A DNA stretch of 64,000 bases from positions 1,740,887 through 1,804,886 of the forward strand of contig CM047428.1 in NCBI GenBank assembly GCA_026168455.1, in the 5' to 3' direction. Below are positions 32,949 through 45,892 of the stretch, in pieces (the first letter of the stretch is position 1; each line of letters opens with the position of its first letter). The position numbers and the translations under genes were made by a program. The notes beneath the pieces are model-generated. The model had not been told where the DNA came from, did no database searches, and saw only the letters and a program-made list of their open reading frames with translations. This DNA comes from Theocolax elegans. Taxonomy: Eukaryota; Arthropoda; Insecta; Hymenoptera; Cerocephalidae.

Positions 32949-34820
32949 AAGACCGATGTGCACGCAAAAATTTCGATCCAGTGGTAAAATTTGGAAAAAT
33001 CCGGATCTGACGATCAACTTCAGTTTACCATTTTAAATAAAGGAAACAACAAACAATGGCCGCAGGTTCAACTAATTGAAAATATACTGAAAAATAATAA
33101 TGTTAACAAATATATAATATTTATGCACACGCGTGTCGCGTGTAGATACAGTCATGAGAATAAAAAATGAAGATTCAAGAGAGTAAAGATATATAGTAAG
33201 ATTATATATCATCAAGCGATCGTTACGAAACATCATTACTAATCCAGATGATCGAGGTAAGAATACGCATTCTCAGATTTCGCGAGGTTCTCCTTTTTCA
33301 CCCGCATGCATATACGTGTGCGAGAAACGACCTGGCAAATGAAGGGTACACGCACTACACGCGCATATATATATATATATATAATTTTACTGGTTTTTGG
33401 GGACGTAAAAACCGAAATTAGCCGTGGATTTCCTCATATATATATATGTATCATCTCAAGAGAAAACGGTCGTAAACTGATCAACTTCTTATTCTTCTTC
33501 GGTACATTACATATACATGTAATACATGAAGTTACGTAATTCCGAGATTCCGTCAAAATGTATACATACATGTACACTACAGTTTCCGGTCAATTAGCTG
33601 ATATCCCGAGAATGACCGAGTTTTAAAATTACGACTACGCGCTCAACACTCTCTACTTATTTTTTTTTTATTTTTCACAGGGTATATACACACACACACA
33701 CACACACACCTACATATATACCTACGACAATGAGAAAATGTAACCGAGTTGAATTTTCACGGAACGTCAAAATGTATATAAGCACGATGAATAACCAAGT
33801 CATTAGGGGTATATTTTTGTTAACTGTGTCTATGTGTCTGTTAAACACGGTCATTCTTGTCAAGTTATCTCGAATTTCATTTGAGTTCGCGTCTCGTTCA
33901 AGATTCTCTTCTTTTCCACGCGTACTATTATTAGCTAATCGTACATTAGTTTCGTTTTAATATATATATTTACGTGCAGTATTCGTTGTAAATGTTAAAA
34001 TTAAATTGTTTTTAAGTGTGCACGGTCATTTACGCGGATTTATTGGGATTGTGTAATAAAATTTAAAAATATGCAGGTTACTCGACGACGATTTTAATCA
34101 ACGTCTCTCAGATTTAGATTTTATTAAATTTGAAAATTTTCTTACAACAATGTTTTGTAAGATTGTTTACAAAGTGTTGCGCGAATCTAATGACACCCAC
34201 GTGATTTTCAATTGAAAAAAACATTTGCAATTGATGCGAATTTACGGTAATTAAGATTTATTTTATTTTTTATTATTAAGCACGCGCAATAAAATTACAA
34301 ATATTTGAAAAATAACGTTAATCAGGCCCAAAATGTACCCGGATTCCATATACAACATTACATTTTAGATTCTCTCTTATATACTTATATATATTTTTAA
34401 AATCTGCATAACTTCTTTATAACAAACAATATCACGAATCATGATAACACCAACATTCTTTCATTTTTATTTCGTTCATTAAGATCGAGATTTTTACAAA
34501 ATTTTCGAACCTTTTTTTTATATTGTGGATAAATTGGAAATGCAATCCGTCGTTTAATTAATTTACTCTTTATTTACACCTGCGTCACGGAAAATATATA
34601 ATTTCTGATCTCAAGAGAAAATATAAATACCTAATGAAGAGATAAAAGAAAAAGAATATTGTGATACACGCGGAGAGGTCGAGGGTGGTTGATCGATATA
34701 TAATCAAGGAAGCAGATTAAATGTGATGCACACCAGAGAGAAAACTAACGGGTGGTTTTGGGCGTTGTCACGGTTTTCTGTAGTTCGAGCTCGAGTTAAA
34801 TTATTACGAGGTAAACGTCG
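32949..34820. other. AT-rich flank, nothing recognised
   Basis: Starts just right of the fold-back array (AAGACCGATGTGCACGC), which may still be element sequence. TA runs lie near 33366-33383 and an (AC)n run at 33689-33709. No credible exon. Confidence 0.45.
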
Positions 34821-34826
34821 TGACTG

Positions 34827-34862
34827 TATAAAAGGAATTCCGATCATTGCAAGCTTTCAGCA
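34827..34862 (+). promoter_or_regulatory. TATA core promoter candidate
   Basis: TATAAAAGG at 34827-34835, with a CpG-containing upstream (GTAAACGTCGTGACTG), and an initiator-like TTTCAGCATC whose A lies at about 34859, 32 bp downstream of the first T. The geometry matches insect TATA/Inr promoters. No ATG occurs for more than 200 bp downstream, so any transcript would have a non-coding first exon or be non-coding. Motifs seen; promoter activity inferred. Confidence 0.35.
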
Positions 34863-35112
34863 TCTCTCTCCGTCGAACCTTGCAGTTCAAAACCGAGAGA
34901 TTCACGGAACTTGTATATATAAATACCGGTCCCAAATTCAATACCACGTCCTTTTAATCGAACGTTAGTAGAATTTAAAACGCGTCGACGGTCAAGTTGA
35001 TCGAGTTCCACATTCTATTTCCCATTTTTTTACTACATTTTTCTTCACATTATTTATCTATTTAGGGGGTGGTCGCTACGATAGAGATATAAATATGGGC
35101 TATGTTTTTTCG

Positions 35113-35295
35113 AAAGAAAAGAAAAACCGGGAATTGAACCCAAAAGTTTAATGTTATCATCGTGATTATTATAGTTAATCGTTAGAATTATATAGGTATT
35201 ACTAACATCACATATATGTATTAAGATTATTTTGATCAATTGTGAAATAGTATTTTACTGGCACCTCAAAGACCGGAAATCGAACACTAGACTTT
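35113..35295 (-). pseudogene. Two weak tRNA-like T-arm relics
   Basis: Minus-strand GGTTCAATTCC (rc of 35130-35140) and a poorer TTCGATTTCC (rc of about 35275-35284), 145 bp apart. This is the same spacing and strand as the arrays at 3.6-9.7 kb. A boxes are not convincing. They may be far diverged members of the same family. Confidence 0.3.
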
Positions 35296-35684
35296 GTATT
35301 ACTGTATTATATATTTAAAATCACTATAGAGTTAATCACGGGTTCTTGCTTTTTTACCGGTATAATACAAATTTTATCTGTATACATATAAAAAATTTAT
35401 AAATAAATAAATTGCTATTTCAAATAGTATAACGGTGACTTAATTAATTTAGAACAACAATTAATATAATAATATCTTTATTCGCATTTTTCCGATTACC
35501 GATTATTCTCATTCAAATTTAAAGAACACGTATTTCCCGCGCTTAAAATTCAAAGCGCAATATATCGGACGCATGCGCGGTACGCGGAGCCAATCGCGTA
35601 ACGTTTATCTTGGCTTCGCATCACCCGGTCGCGAATTTTTTTATAGAATAAATATTGTTGATTTGCATCGGATAACCTACAATG

Positions 35685-35719
<35 letters not shown>

Positions 35720-36137
35720 GAAAGAAAAGAGAGAGCAATGTTTTAAAATACATACATTTATTCAACTCGTTATTTATAAAATTTAAAGCGAAAACGACCA
35801 TTCCGAACGGAGTTGTATAGAAATAAAAAGAGGTCGTTGTTTAACGAGGTAGTTAAACACGAGTTTACATAATAACCAATAAATTGTAAAATCGAAAAAT
35901 CCCGAATGAAACGCGTAAAAAGGTGTATGTATCCTATAAGGTATATATTCGTATGAATCTTTAAAATAACGTAGACGCTAATTGAGCGATTTCGCGAAAA
36001 CGTAAGAGGTGTCACTTTGCTAATTTCCCCCTCTCGCACTTTAGCGCGCGTACATGTGCGCCAGAGAGAGAGAGAGAGAGAGAGAGAGAGCAGGGGGGGA
36101 GAGACGGGTTATAGGTGTATGTACATAGGAAAAGGCG

Positions 36138-36172
<35 letters not shown>

Positions 36173-37239
36173 GAAGAAAAGAGAGAAACAGAAGCGTTCG
36201 AAGAGAGATACGCGTTGTGATGCATATTCATACGATGTTATTCCTTCTTGCGGGTTACGCGTGGAAATATGTCGGACACTCTCGAGTCTCGTATGTGTAC
36301 GCTAACAGGCTATACATAATCGTGTACGTGTGGTTTACTTGGTAAGACGACGAGTATCGCCCTCGCGTTTTGCATTCTTTTCTTATTTCCTTTTCTTTTT
36401 TTTTTCGTTGTTTCTCACTTGTGTACACAACCTCCGCTAGTTTTTATTTTCTCGAGAACGAACTCTCCTCTCTCACTCTTTTTAGTCTTTAATTATCGTC
36501 CTGAGAACGCCTCTTTCTCTCCATCGTGCAGTGTGTGTATACTCGAATGCGAATGCTTGCTCGTGTCGTGTTTTACTAGTCGTCTTTGTCGCCTCTTCTT
36601 ATACGTATATCTACGCTACGCTACGCGTACACTTTCTCTTTCGTTACTTACCTTACTCTCGATTGCTATAGTTTATCTTACCTTCTTTTCCCTCGTAATC
36701 ATTTTTCAAACCTTTTTTTCTTCTCTCGAATTTGCGGGACTCTCGGCATTCGGAAAAGAATTGTCATTAAAGCTACAGTTACAATAATGTATACCAATAT
36801 CTCTTTAAATCACTCTAACAATGATTATTTCACTCTTCGATAGAGTTACTATTGCGATTACTCGATTTTTATTCAACTCGTAAAAGAGTCGATTTAATTT
36901 GATTGATTTAATTTACTCGAAGTAACAGTGAATCTTCTCGTTTTATATTATGACTCTTTACAGAGTGAAATCTTCTAATAAATTACTTTTTCACACTTCC
37001 ATCAATTATTAATACGTGTCTTTCAAAAAAAAAAATGATGATAACATTCTATCTAAAATTACTTAACAGTTATAGTAAACTTTATGGAAGCTTTCGAGGT
37101 GACAGCTGATTCTCAATTATAGGTTACGTTGCGCTTATTATTGTATTTTCATATACAACTAATTTACGTATTTAATCAAATGGAATTTAATATGTTAAGT
37201 TCTGTTTTTAATAGAATTTTTAATAGTTTTTTAAAACAC
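35296..37239. other. Microsatellite-rich sequence, no gene
   Basis: (GT)n at 35689-35715, (AG)n at 36064-36090 and (CT)n at 36143-36171 flank a short GC-richer piece. Frames at 36.1-36.8 kb are S/L/Y-rich and lack splice context. 36.8-37.2 kb is AT-rich and featureless. Confidence 0.5.
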
Positions 37240-37469
37240 CATAACTTTTGATAGGCTTACAGACCAATTACAAGCTATAGACCATTAGAAAGGTATTGCT
37301 TCAACCTTTTTTTTTAGACTTTTGAATAATTGGTCGCATTATTTTAAACATCAATGTTGACTTGTATTTTATGAGTCATTGACATTGAGATTAAACATTC
37401 TAACTCGGAAGAATATATTCTAGAGAAAACAAGGAACCAATAGATGTAAACACAACGGATGTTGAAAAG

Positions 37470-37655
37470 TATCGTGAAAAAATCACTTTTTGAGATCAGA
37501 ATAACTTTTAAACAAATTATTTTTAGCGCCTAAAAATGTTTTTTTTCTGTTTTCTGAATAACAGATTGCACTTTCAAGATTGTACCCAAAATTTGGTGCA
37601 TTTTTATATTTTAAACCAACCAGTTGACGTAAAATGGCCCATATATATATACTAG
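37470..37655 (-). repeat. Diverged copy of the GGGCTATTTCACGTCAAG repeat family
   Basis: On the plus strand CAAATTATTTTTAGCGCCTA, TCTGTTTTCTGA and GTTGACGTAAAATGGCCCATA match, in order, the reverse complement of 63808-63940 (AAATTATTTTTAACACCTA, TCTATCTTCTGA, CTTGACGTGAAATAGCCCATA). Clearly older than the copies at 45.5 and 63.8 kb. Confidence 0.6.
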
Positions 37656-39480
37656 ATTCAAAGTCGTCGTTAAATTTAAATGGCTACTTAACTAAACGAT
37701 ATATATGTATTAAAGTTTAAATGACACCATAGGTAGGTTATGCAATTTTAATCAAAAATGATAATCGGATCGACTACTTTTTACTATGTTGAATAAGAAT
37801 TTTGGCTTCGAGGACGTGTTTTCTTTGAAAACTTCCACCATCCTGATACCACAACGATTTCCTAGAGCGTTTAGCTAATTTTCATACAAATGTTTTCTTT
37901 GTAACGTTTTTTAACCATTTTCTTGATTATACAATCGGTTATTTTCGCTCGACACCGTTCTGCATTTTTTCAGCTTAAAATCATCAAGTTACGTTTACGG
38001 TGAACAGTCTTTAACTCAATACAAGTATATGATCAGTAAGATTTTTTAAAATTTATATGTTTTTATTTAATTCCATCGTTTTGTAGGTAAAAAGACGATA
38101 TTTAAAAGTAATGTATAGACCGTACTTGCATCAGGCGCTATCGCTCATTTTGATATCTTTTCTTCTGGTAAACGCAGCTGGTCTCAAAAATAGTTTTTGA
38201 ACATTTTTCTCACAGTAATATTTGTACAATATTGGAAACTTTGTGATGATTGCGTAAAAATTTATATTATATTGTCTTTTTCGGGTAAATTTAGCTAGAA
38301 CTTTGTATTTAAATTAACTCGTATTCTTTTGGCATTCCTTCTAATATTGGTTCTATTAATCCACGATTAAATTATGTACCATCTTGAGTGCAATTAAACT
38401 GCAATTCACTTCACATAGATTAGCCGATGTATATATAATATATATTAATTCTCTATGTACTGGAGGTGTAAGTTGCAGATACATTCCTGATTTAACGTAT
38501 AGTAAATGCGTTGTAAATTATTGTGTAATACAGATTATGCAATTAACTTTGTTAAACGGTATATTTTGTTGAGTACCGATTTTATTGGTAAATAAATGAC
38601 TAAAAATGGAAAAATATCTCGTTTAATTTAAGAATTCATAATTTTCTACGTGTTGGTTAGAAAAATTTGATTAAAAACTGAAAATTTGCCACGTATTTGA
38701 CCTAGACATATATCTCGTTTCGTAAATCAGATATCTTACCAAATGTGAAACGCGAATTATAACTGAGACAGACGCATTTAATTTGATAATCCATAAGTCT
38801 CTGTATCCTGGAAAGAAAATAAAAACATAACCGAAAAAATATGTTCTGCATGTTAGAGTGTTTTAATGATGAACTGAAAATTTGCCAAAGATATTTGACC
38901 AGACATAGACATACTCTCGTTTCCTAATTCAGATGTCTTACCAAACAAAATGTAAGGATGTAAGGGACCAAGGGGGTGGTATACACAGCTACAACCTAGA
39001 AACAAAAAAAAAGAAAAGATGATGAAAAAATGAGTGAAACTATGATACAGAACGTAGGATCGATTATAAACGGATCCTCGCGATAATCGATGAAAAATGA
39101 TTAAATTGATCCGAGGCGTATATAGCTCGATCATTAATAATATCACGTTGGTCCCCCGCGTGTTTCGATTTTACGGGCCGACAATGGACACTGCGCAACA
39201 ATGATGTTCGGACTTGGGGTGGCAGCTGCTTCGCACAGTGTAAGTATACATATACATATATATGTAGAGGAGATCCGCGCATGCATGTGTGCGCAGGATA
39301 GATAAACCAAGTGAGGGAGAGGTTACGCGTGGACGTAGCGCGTGCGTGTTGGATCGAGAAGGTGGGCGCAGGGATTTCGTGGTAGGTGGCAAGCAACGAG
39401 CGGGACGGGGGGGGGGGACGGGGGTAGCTGCGGCTGGGGGTGGGTAGGAGGAGTGGAGGACCGCAGTCGAGTAATGAAAT
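37656..39480. other. AT-rich DNA then CpG-rich patch at 39.1-39.47 kb
   Basis: 38121-38158 is an inverted relative of 21345-21382 (GCGATAGCGCCTGA-TGCAAGTA in both). 39130-39470 is GC-rich (long G-run near 39405-39418, GTAGCTGCGGCTGGGGG) and may be regulatory. Frames of about 110 codons on both strands there are of biased composition and unsupported. Confidence 0.4.
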
Positions 39481-39493
39481 TTGACTGGAAATT

Positions 39494-39512
39494 AACCACT
39501 AGGGGGTACGAA
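39494..39512 (+). promoter_or_regulatory. CTCF-like motif 1
   Basis: AACCACTAGGGGGTACGAA contains CCACTAGGGGG, which fits the conserved CTCF core CCASYAGRKGG at every position. The following TACG replaces the usual CRSC. A second site of the same orientation lies 316 bp to the right. Confidence 0.5.
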
Positions 39513-39809
39513 CACGCGAATAATACCCTTCCACACGTGGATGGCGTAACGCGTCACTCCCTCTCTCTCTCCCTCTCTTGGTTCGAATCAACCAGAATGA
39601 GTGCGTGTGCGTCTCCGTATAACATATACATATACATATACATACATAACTCCTCTCGACTTCTATAACCTTTAATCGCTTATTATATTATTTTCGTATA
39701 TACACGTATTTATATACGCCCGTCGACTTTTCTCCCTAGAACGAGTTCGTGTACAGCTAAACTATTTCTTTCTTTCTTCTTTGTTTGATGAGTGTCGTCA
39801 TTGAAAACT

Positions 39810-39828
39810 AACCACCAGGTGGTACGAT
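39810..39828 (+). promoter_or_regulatory. CTCF-like motif 2
   Basis: AACCACCAGGTGGTACGA contains CCACCAGGTGG, again fitting the CTCF core, and it shares the flanking AACCAC and GGTACGA with motif 1. A further near-palindrome, CCACTGGCTAGTGG, follows at about 39853-39866. Confidence 0.5.
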
Positions 39829-39869
39829 TCGCTCTACAGAGTACGCATTGTACCACTGGCTAGTGGGTC

Positions 39870-41370
39870 TACACACACACACACACACACACGTATACGA
39901 CGGTGCTTCCGCCTCGACGAAACGATTCGATCGTCAAACTTTACACACCGTGTAAATAATGGGCTAATTGTACGATCTGTTAAATACACTTCGATTCAAT
40001 ACCTTTCGACAATGTTAGATGGATTATTTTACGCGGAAACTATAACAAGAACAATTCCCTACATCTTTATTTTTTTATAGTTTTACTGTGAATTGTGCTG
40101 TTTAACCTACAGTATATGTAAAAATTCGAATTTTTGCAATCTGTACGTTACATTTTTAACGGTTACGAATTTTAGTATCCTCTCTCTCTCTAACTCTCTC
40201 TTCTTCTCTAATTTCCTTAGTTTCTATTTTTACAATTATTTGGTGGTTAAATTTTTAACAGTTTCGAACTTTTGTTATGACAACGAATTTTAAATGTGTT
40301 TTGATACTCGGTTGGGATTCAAAACCCTCGAATTGAAATTCATCAAGATCGCACGTTTTGCTTTTTTTTTTTTAATGTAACTCAATTTGAATACATTTCA
40401 TTTTTTGGATAGGGTAGATAATTCGTTTAGTTTTATTTCGATTGCGAATAAGTCGACTTTTTGTTTTATTATTTTTGTCAGTGAGATACACTATAGACAC
40501 GATGATCAAGGCGCCCCGATATTTGTCGTTTCTGTTTTTCATTTTTTGTTTGGAATATCTATAACCGGTTTTTAACGACAAACAATCAAATATCACGATA
40601 TACGAAGCAACATTCGCTCATTTCCATTTCGGTCGTTCAAATCGACATTTTTCCCAAAAATTTCGACATTGAGTTTGTATTTTTCGAGTTTAGAGGAACT
40701 GCGGACTCTATTAAAGTTTAACTATAATTTGTCCTATATCTGGCGAGACGCGTCTAATTTCACACTTAACAAATTGAAGTCTCATATTTGTTAAAAATAA
40801 AAGTATATTCACCTTAATATCTAGTCATTTTCTGGTGATAAAGAAAACGGTATAGTTTCTACCACGGTACCTATAAAAAATACAATTTATAGCTTCTAAA
40901 TTTTAGGTTACGTAAAAATAACAATATGTTTTCCTTAATGTATATACAAAATTTTGTGTATTAGAAATCAAAGTATTTTACAAAATCTGTATTGCAATAA
41001 AAATAATGACTTTTAAGTCCGGAATTAATGACCAAAAACTTATATCACCTAACCTCAAAAATATTGAATTCCTACTAAAGCCAAAATCTAATGTTCCACT
41101 ATGTAAAGATGAACATTAACGATAAAATGAAAAACTAACTGCAATCTTGATTGACGGGACAAAGGTTTAAAAAAGTTGAGAAAGCTCAAAATGTCGCTCT
41201 GCATAAATAAAAAAAAATTAACAACGATGTGCAAGGGAATAGAATTAAGAATGGGTAATGAACGAGGATGGAAGGACCGCGAAAACGAGGAATTTTGATG
41301 CAACGTTGAGGTGCTTTCTGGCGTCAATGATAACATTAATGACCCTTAGTTTGATCTCGTAAGCTTCGGC

Positions 41371-41410
<40 letters not shown>

Positions 41411-42559
41411 ACGCACTCACGCACTCACTCGATAATTGCTGCTGTTAGAGCAATTACGGAATGTGAAGCAATAGGCCATGCCAACAAGATTAAACCAATC
41501 GAAATCATGCTATAATATGTTGGATTCCGATAATTAAATTTATTACTCCCGATTCCCCGTTTCCAATGTTATATCGAACCTCCACTCTCCCTCCCTCAGC
41601 TCTCACTGTTACCCGTTACCAACACCCGGGTTCTCTATAAATTAATTAAATACAAAGACATTAATACACATTATGACAACAACAGCATAGTAACGATAAC
41701 GACAAGACTTGTATATTCTTTAAGTACAACAACGACAAGATGACAAGTACGCTGCTAGATAAAGAGGTATACACCCTGTATCTGTGAATTTGGTGGAAAT
41801 GATAGGTTTTGTGAAACGTTTTGTTATTTAGAAGCCGGTTGCACAAATAATTGTATCTAACGCCTTATACTTAATGAACATTTTGAAAATGTATCCTCAC
41901 AATGATCCACAATGATCACAATTTCCCATTAGGAGCTCTTTGAATAATCGATTTCTAATTAAGAGAGATCTTCACAATAATCGAATATGTGAACAAGGAT
42001 CTGTACAAACCTCTATATTTTTAATAGGGATTTACATTGAATGATTCGTCTCCAATAGGGATCCTCTTAATTATCGATTCCCAATAGGGAATAATGAATT
42101 CGAAGGACTCGCAAAATGATCAATTTCCAATAGGAGCAGTTGAAATGATCAATTACCAGTACAGACATTCTTTAAAAAGGTATTTTCACCAGAAAACCAG
42201 TTGATCTTGAAGAAAATTGGGTATTCCTAACATCCAACAGTAACCCAATAACCCGCACCACTCAAATTTTCGAATCTCTGAAATGAAATTATCACGAAAC
42301 GTTATGGTCAGAATCCAGCCATTTGATTAGTTTTCAGACACTGACCAATACGAGTCTCATACCAAAAGTAAAGGTTCTTGTCCAACAAATTATCCCACAT
42401 CTAATTTCAATAATGACAATTTATTCTTACTCACATATACATAGCTAATTAGGAATAATTGTACACAGAGATAAAATTCATCACATTACTACGCGCGTAC
42501 GTGTATGTAAAAGTAATTTATATATGTATGTATAGGTATAGGTGTGTGCGTTTGTGCGA
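39870..42559. other. AT-rich DNA, CT and ACTC repeats, no gene
   Basis: (AC)n near 39873-39891; (CT)n at 41374-41406 followed by CACTCACGCA repeats. 41.4-41.5 kb has a conserved-looking GTTAGAGCAATTACGG. 41.9-42.2 kb has repeated short words around CCAATAGGGA. No exon recognised. Confidence 0.45.
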
Positions 42560-42569
42560 GTGCGTATAT

Positions 42570-42780
42570 ATATATATAAACTCGGGGAAAGAGGATGCAA
42601 CAATTATCGCGCCCGCGAGGATATATCCGTCAGAGAGAAACGAGAGAACCGCGGCAAGTTGGTCGATTACCGGTGCAACCGAGCCGCTTAAACGGAAGGG
42701 TAATCTTCGCCATCCGTGGCGTAATTAACCCCGTGGCCGAGCGGTTACGACGCGAGCGATAAACAATTACTTAATCCTTT
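42570..42780. promoter_or_regulatory. Regulatory-looking island with Fox/Sox/homeodomain words
   Basis: GC-richer island in AT-rich DNA, containing CAACAATTATCG, GTAATTAACC (42721-42730) and GATAAACAATTAC near 42758. It also holds CGTGGCCGAGCGGTTA (42732-42747), identical to the D-arm/A-box region of serine tRNAs, but with no B box within 100 bp, so it is not a tRNA gene. The frame of 89 codons crossing it has no recognised domain. Confidence 0.35.
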
Positions 42781-43721
42781 CCCTCACCGACGAATTTACC
42801 TTTCCTTATATTATACACCCACGTACCTATATATATATATATACATATACACACACCTATACTCGGTTTTCCAAGCCAACAATTTTCTTTCGTGTCGATT
42901 TAATTTTACATAGTTATACACGTGTGTATACGCTGGTCGAGACGATCACCATATTTTTTGGATTAATAACTGGTTAGTTTACAACCGAGCGTTGTTCATC
43001 TATATGAACATGGTTTTTGCGTAGTTATTTTTCACCAAAAATTCAGTCTTTACTTTTTGTTCCTCCTATATTTTAGCAAACGATATATCGTTGAATTAAA
43101 AATAATAATTTTGGTAATCTAAGATAGCTGCGGCTAGTATGAGGAATAAATGAAATGAGAGCATGTATGACCAGATAGAAGCACAAAGAAAACGATTTCC
43201 TTATAAGCAAAATGTATATCGATTTTATTTAAAAAAATTACTGATTACAATTTATAAGATAGTTATTTTTAATTTTCTATTCAAAATATTAAATACTTAG
43301 CTAAAAAAAAGTAATTTTACCAAAACTCAAAACGCTTATATGTGTCATGTTATATATAATAACCGAATAATATAAAAAAAAGCTATCCCTTATTAAACGT
43401 GTCATTGAGTCGAACAGAAATTAGACTAATTACAACATTTCGACATTAAAAAAATATTATTACATGTTTTGAACAATTATTATCAATCTCTGCACCAGAA
43501 AAATGTCTAATGTTGACCGTGTATATCGTTGCATTGACAAATACAAAATACAAAATTGATATACCTACCAATGTAAAATAAAAGATCCTTGAATTATATC
43601 TACATATAACGTATAACCAATAATTAAAAGCGTTTAAAATATGTTTATCAGTATAAATGTATCCAAAATCATTTTGAAACAATTTTTATCGTTCGACTGG
43701 CCAGTAAGCGCAAAACTCATT

Positions 43722-43766
<45 letters not shown>

Positions 43767-44217
43767 AGAGATATATAACCAACATTTTTCATCGGAATAT
43801 ACTGTATATACACCCTAATCATGAATCATAAATTCGCTAACACAGTTAATACCGTATATTCGTCAAAATGAATAAATATATATACATCTATATATGCACG
43901 CGGTGTATAAACGAAAATCAATTGTGGTCTGTACGACATATTGATCATATATAAAATATAATGTGTAATTCGTAATTTATGTAAATTCACCGAACGTTTG
44001 ATAATTTCCTTTATCTCGCATACGTATATATATATACATATGTGTGTATGTACGATTAACAAGTACAACGTTTATATATATATATATTTCATTAAAATTT
44101 TCTACCTAAATATTTCAAAAGCGTTACTCCTTTCTCTCGCGTACATTAATTTCAATTACGTTATCAATGCCGACGCGTGCAATCGCGATATTATAAAAAA
44201 ATGTATTTCATCGATCG

Positions 44218-44222
<5 letters not shown>
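42781..44222. other. AT-rich DNA with TA microsatellites
   Basis: (TA)n at about 42830-42842 and a longer one at 43724-43763. All short frames are I/Y/K/N-rich. Nothing else is recognised. Confidence 0.5.
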
Positions 44223-44223
<1 letters not shown>

Positions 44224-44304
<81 letters not shown>

Positions 44305-44313
44305 AGGGAGAGC
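44224..44313. repeat. (AG)n / (GGGAGA) microsatellite, about 90 bp
   Basis: The longest pure dinucleotide run in the window, ending in three GGGAGA units. A TCTGTGTGTG hexamer-like run follows at 44407-44440. Confidence 0.95.
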
Positions 44314-44625
44314 AAATGTATAAGCTATATATGTTCGTGAACAAAGTGCGGTATGATTAATCAATAATAACAATGATATTTATTATACTTGATGCAGTTT
44401 AAGGGTGTCTGTGTGTGTCTGTGTGTGTCTGTGTGTGTGTGCACAGTTTCGTACAGATGTCTGTGAATGTTTCGAGGTTACGAACGAATAGTCATTTCCT
44501 ATACAGATTTTTAAAAAAAACTCATTATGGACATTTATTAACGTCTCTAGGTTAGGATGAGAGATTCAACCGACATTTTCAAAATGGTCAAAAGGAAAAA
44601 CGTTTGAAATTCTATTCCACTATAG

Positions 44626-45640
44626 AATATATTTTCAAAGCCATTTATCTCAAAATCTATTGACTTTTTTGAAAAAACATTAAAAACAACTTTTGTTCAA
44701 AATAATCTTTAGAACTTATCTACCTGGGTTACAATTCTTAATTTTAAAATCTCGAAGAGATAGGGCACTTGGAAATATTGAATATCAAAAAAAGGCGACC
44801 ACGCCACAATCGATTTTGATCTAACACCGCTCAAAAGATCACATTTTTCGCGAGCTTTCGAATGGCGGTGGTTAGATTATTGGCCAAGACCGTTGGTGTA
44901 AGTTATACCCCATAAACCTCATAAAATCACTCATTTTCATGTATTTTAGGGCATTTATCTCAAAATCTATTGATTTTTTTGAAAAAACATTAAAAACAAC
45001 TTTTGTTCAAAATAATCCTTAGAACTTATCTACCTGGGTTACAATTCTTAATTTTAAAATCTCGAAGAGATAGGGCACTTGGAAATATTGAATATCAAAA
45101 AAAGGCAACCACGCCACAATCGATTTTGATCTAACACCGCTCAAAAGATCACATTTTTTGAGAGCTTTCGAATGGCGGTGGTTAGATTATTGGCCAAGAC
45201 CGCTGGTGTAAGTTAGGCCCTAAAATACATGAAAATGAGTGATTTTATGAGGTTTATGGGGTATAACTTACACCAGCGGTGTTGGCCAATAATCTAACCA
45301 CCGCCATTCGAAAGTTCTCAAAAAATGTGATCTTTTGAGCGGTGTTAGATCAAAATCGATTGTGGCGTGGTCGCCTTTTTTTGATATTCAATATTTCCAA
45401 GTGCCCTATCTCTTCGAGATTTTAAAATTGAGAATTGTAACCCAGGTAGATAAGTTCTAAGGATTATTTTGAACAAAAGTTGTTTTTAATGTTTTTTCAA
45501 AAAAATCAATAGATTTTGAGATAAATGGCTTTGAAAATAGAAATTTTTCTAAAAAATTGAAAAATTTCCATTTTTCATGGTGGAATAACTCTTAGGCAAA
45601 TTATTTTTAACACCTAAAAATTTTTTTCTATCTTCTGATA
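44626..45640. repeat. Direct-plus-inverted triplication of a dispersed repeat
   Basis: Copy A (plus, 44626-44952), copy B (plus, about 44949-45213) and copy C (minus, about 45215-45535) share a 270-320-bp sequence containing CAAAATCTATTGA, ACCTGGGTTACAATTCT, GGCGACCACGCCACAATCG and GGCGGTGGTTAGATTATTGG. B and C face each other across a roughly 60-bp spacer that is itself the inverted form of the A-B linker. C extends to 45640 with TTTTTCAATTTTTTAG-type sequence that is also present at the window's right end. No coding capacity is recognised. Confidence 0.85.
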
Positions 45641-45855
45641 TATTTATATACATAAATTCGGGTCGGTAGAGAGGATAGTTTAATCGAGTAATGAGACTGT
45701 CCACATTGAGAATGGGGTTAATATCACCCGATCTCATCCTTTCGATCGGGTAAATCGAGTATATCGCGCGACGAAGAGGTCGAATCAAAGTAAAACCCTC
45801 TCGCGCTTTCTCTCTTTCCCGAACTAGTTAAGCAAGGTGGTTAGGAAAAACGAAA

Positions 45856-45892
<37 letters not shown>

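Noticed and set aside
39853..39866. Third CTCF site (CCACTGGCTAGTGG)
   Set aside because: Near-palindromic but does not fit the AGRKGG part of the core in either orientation.
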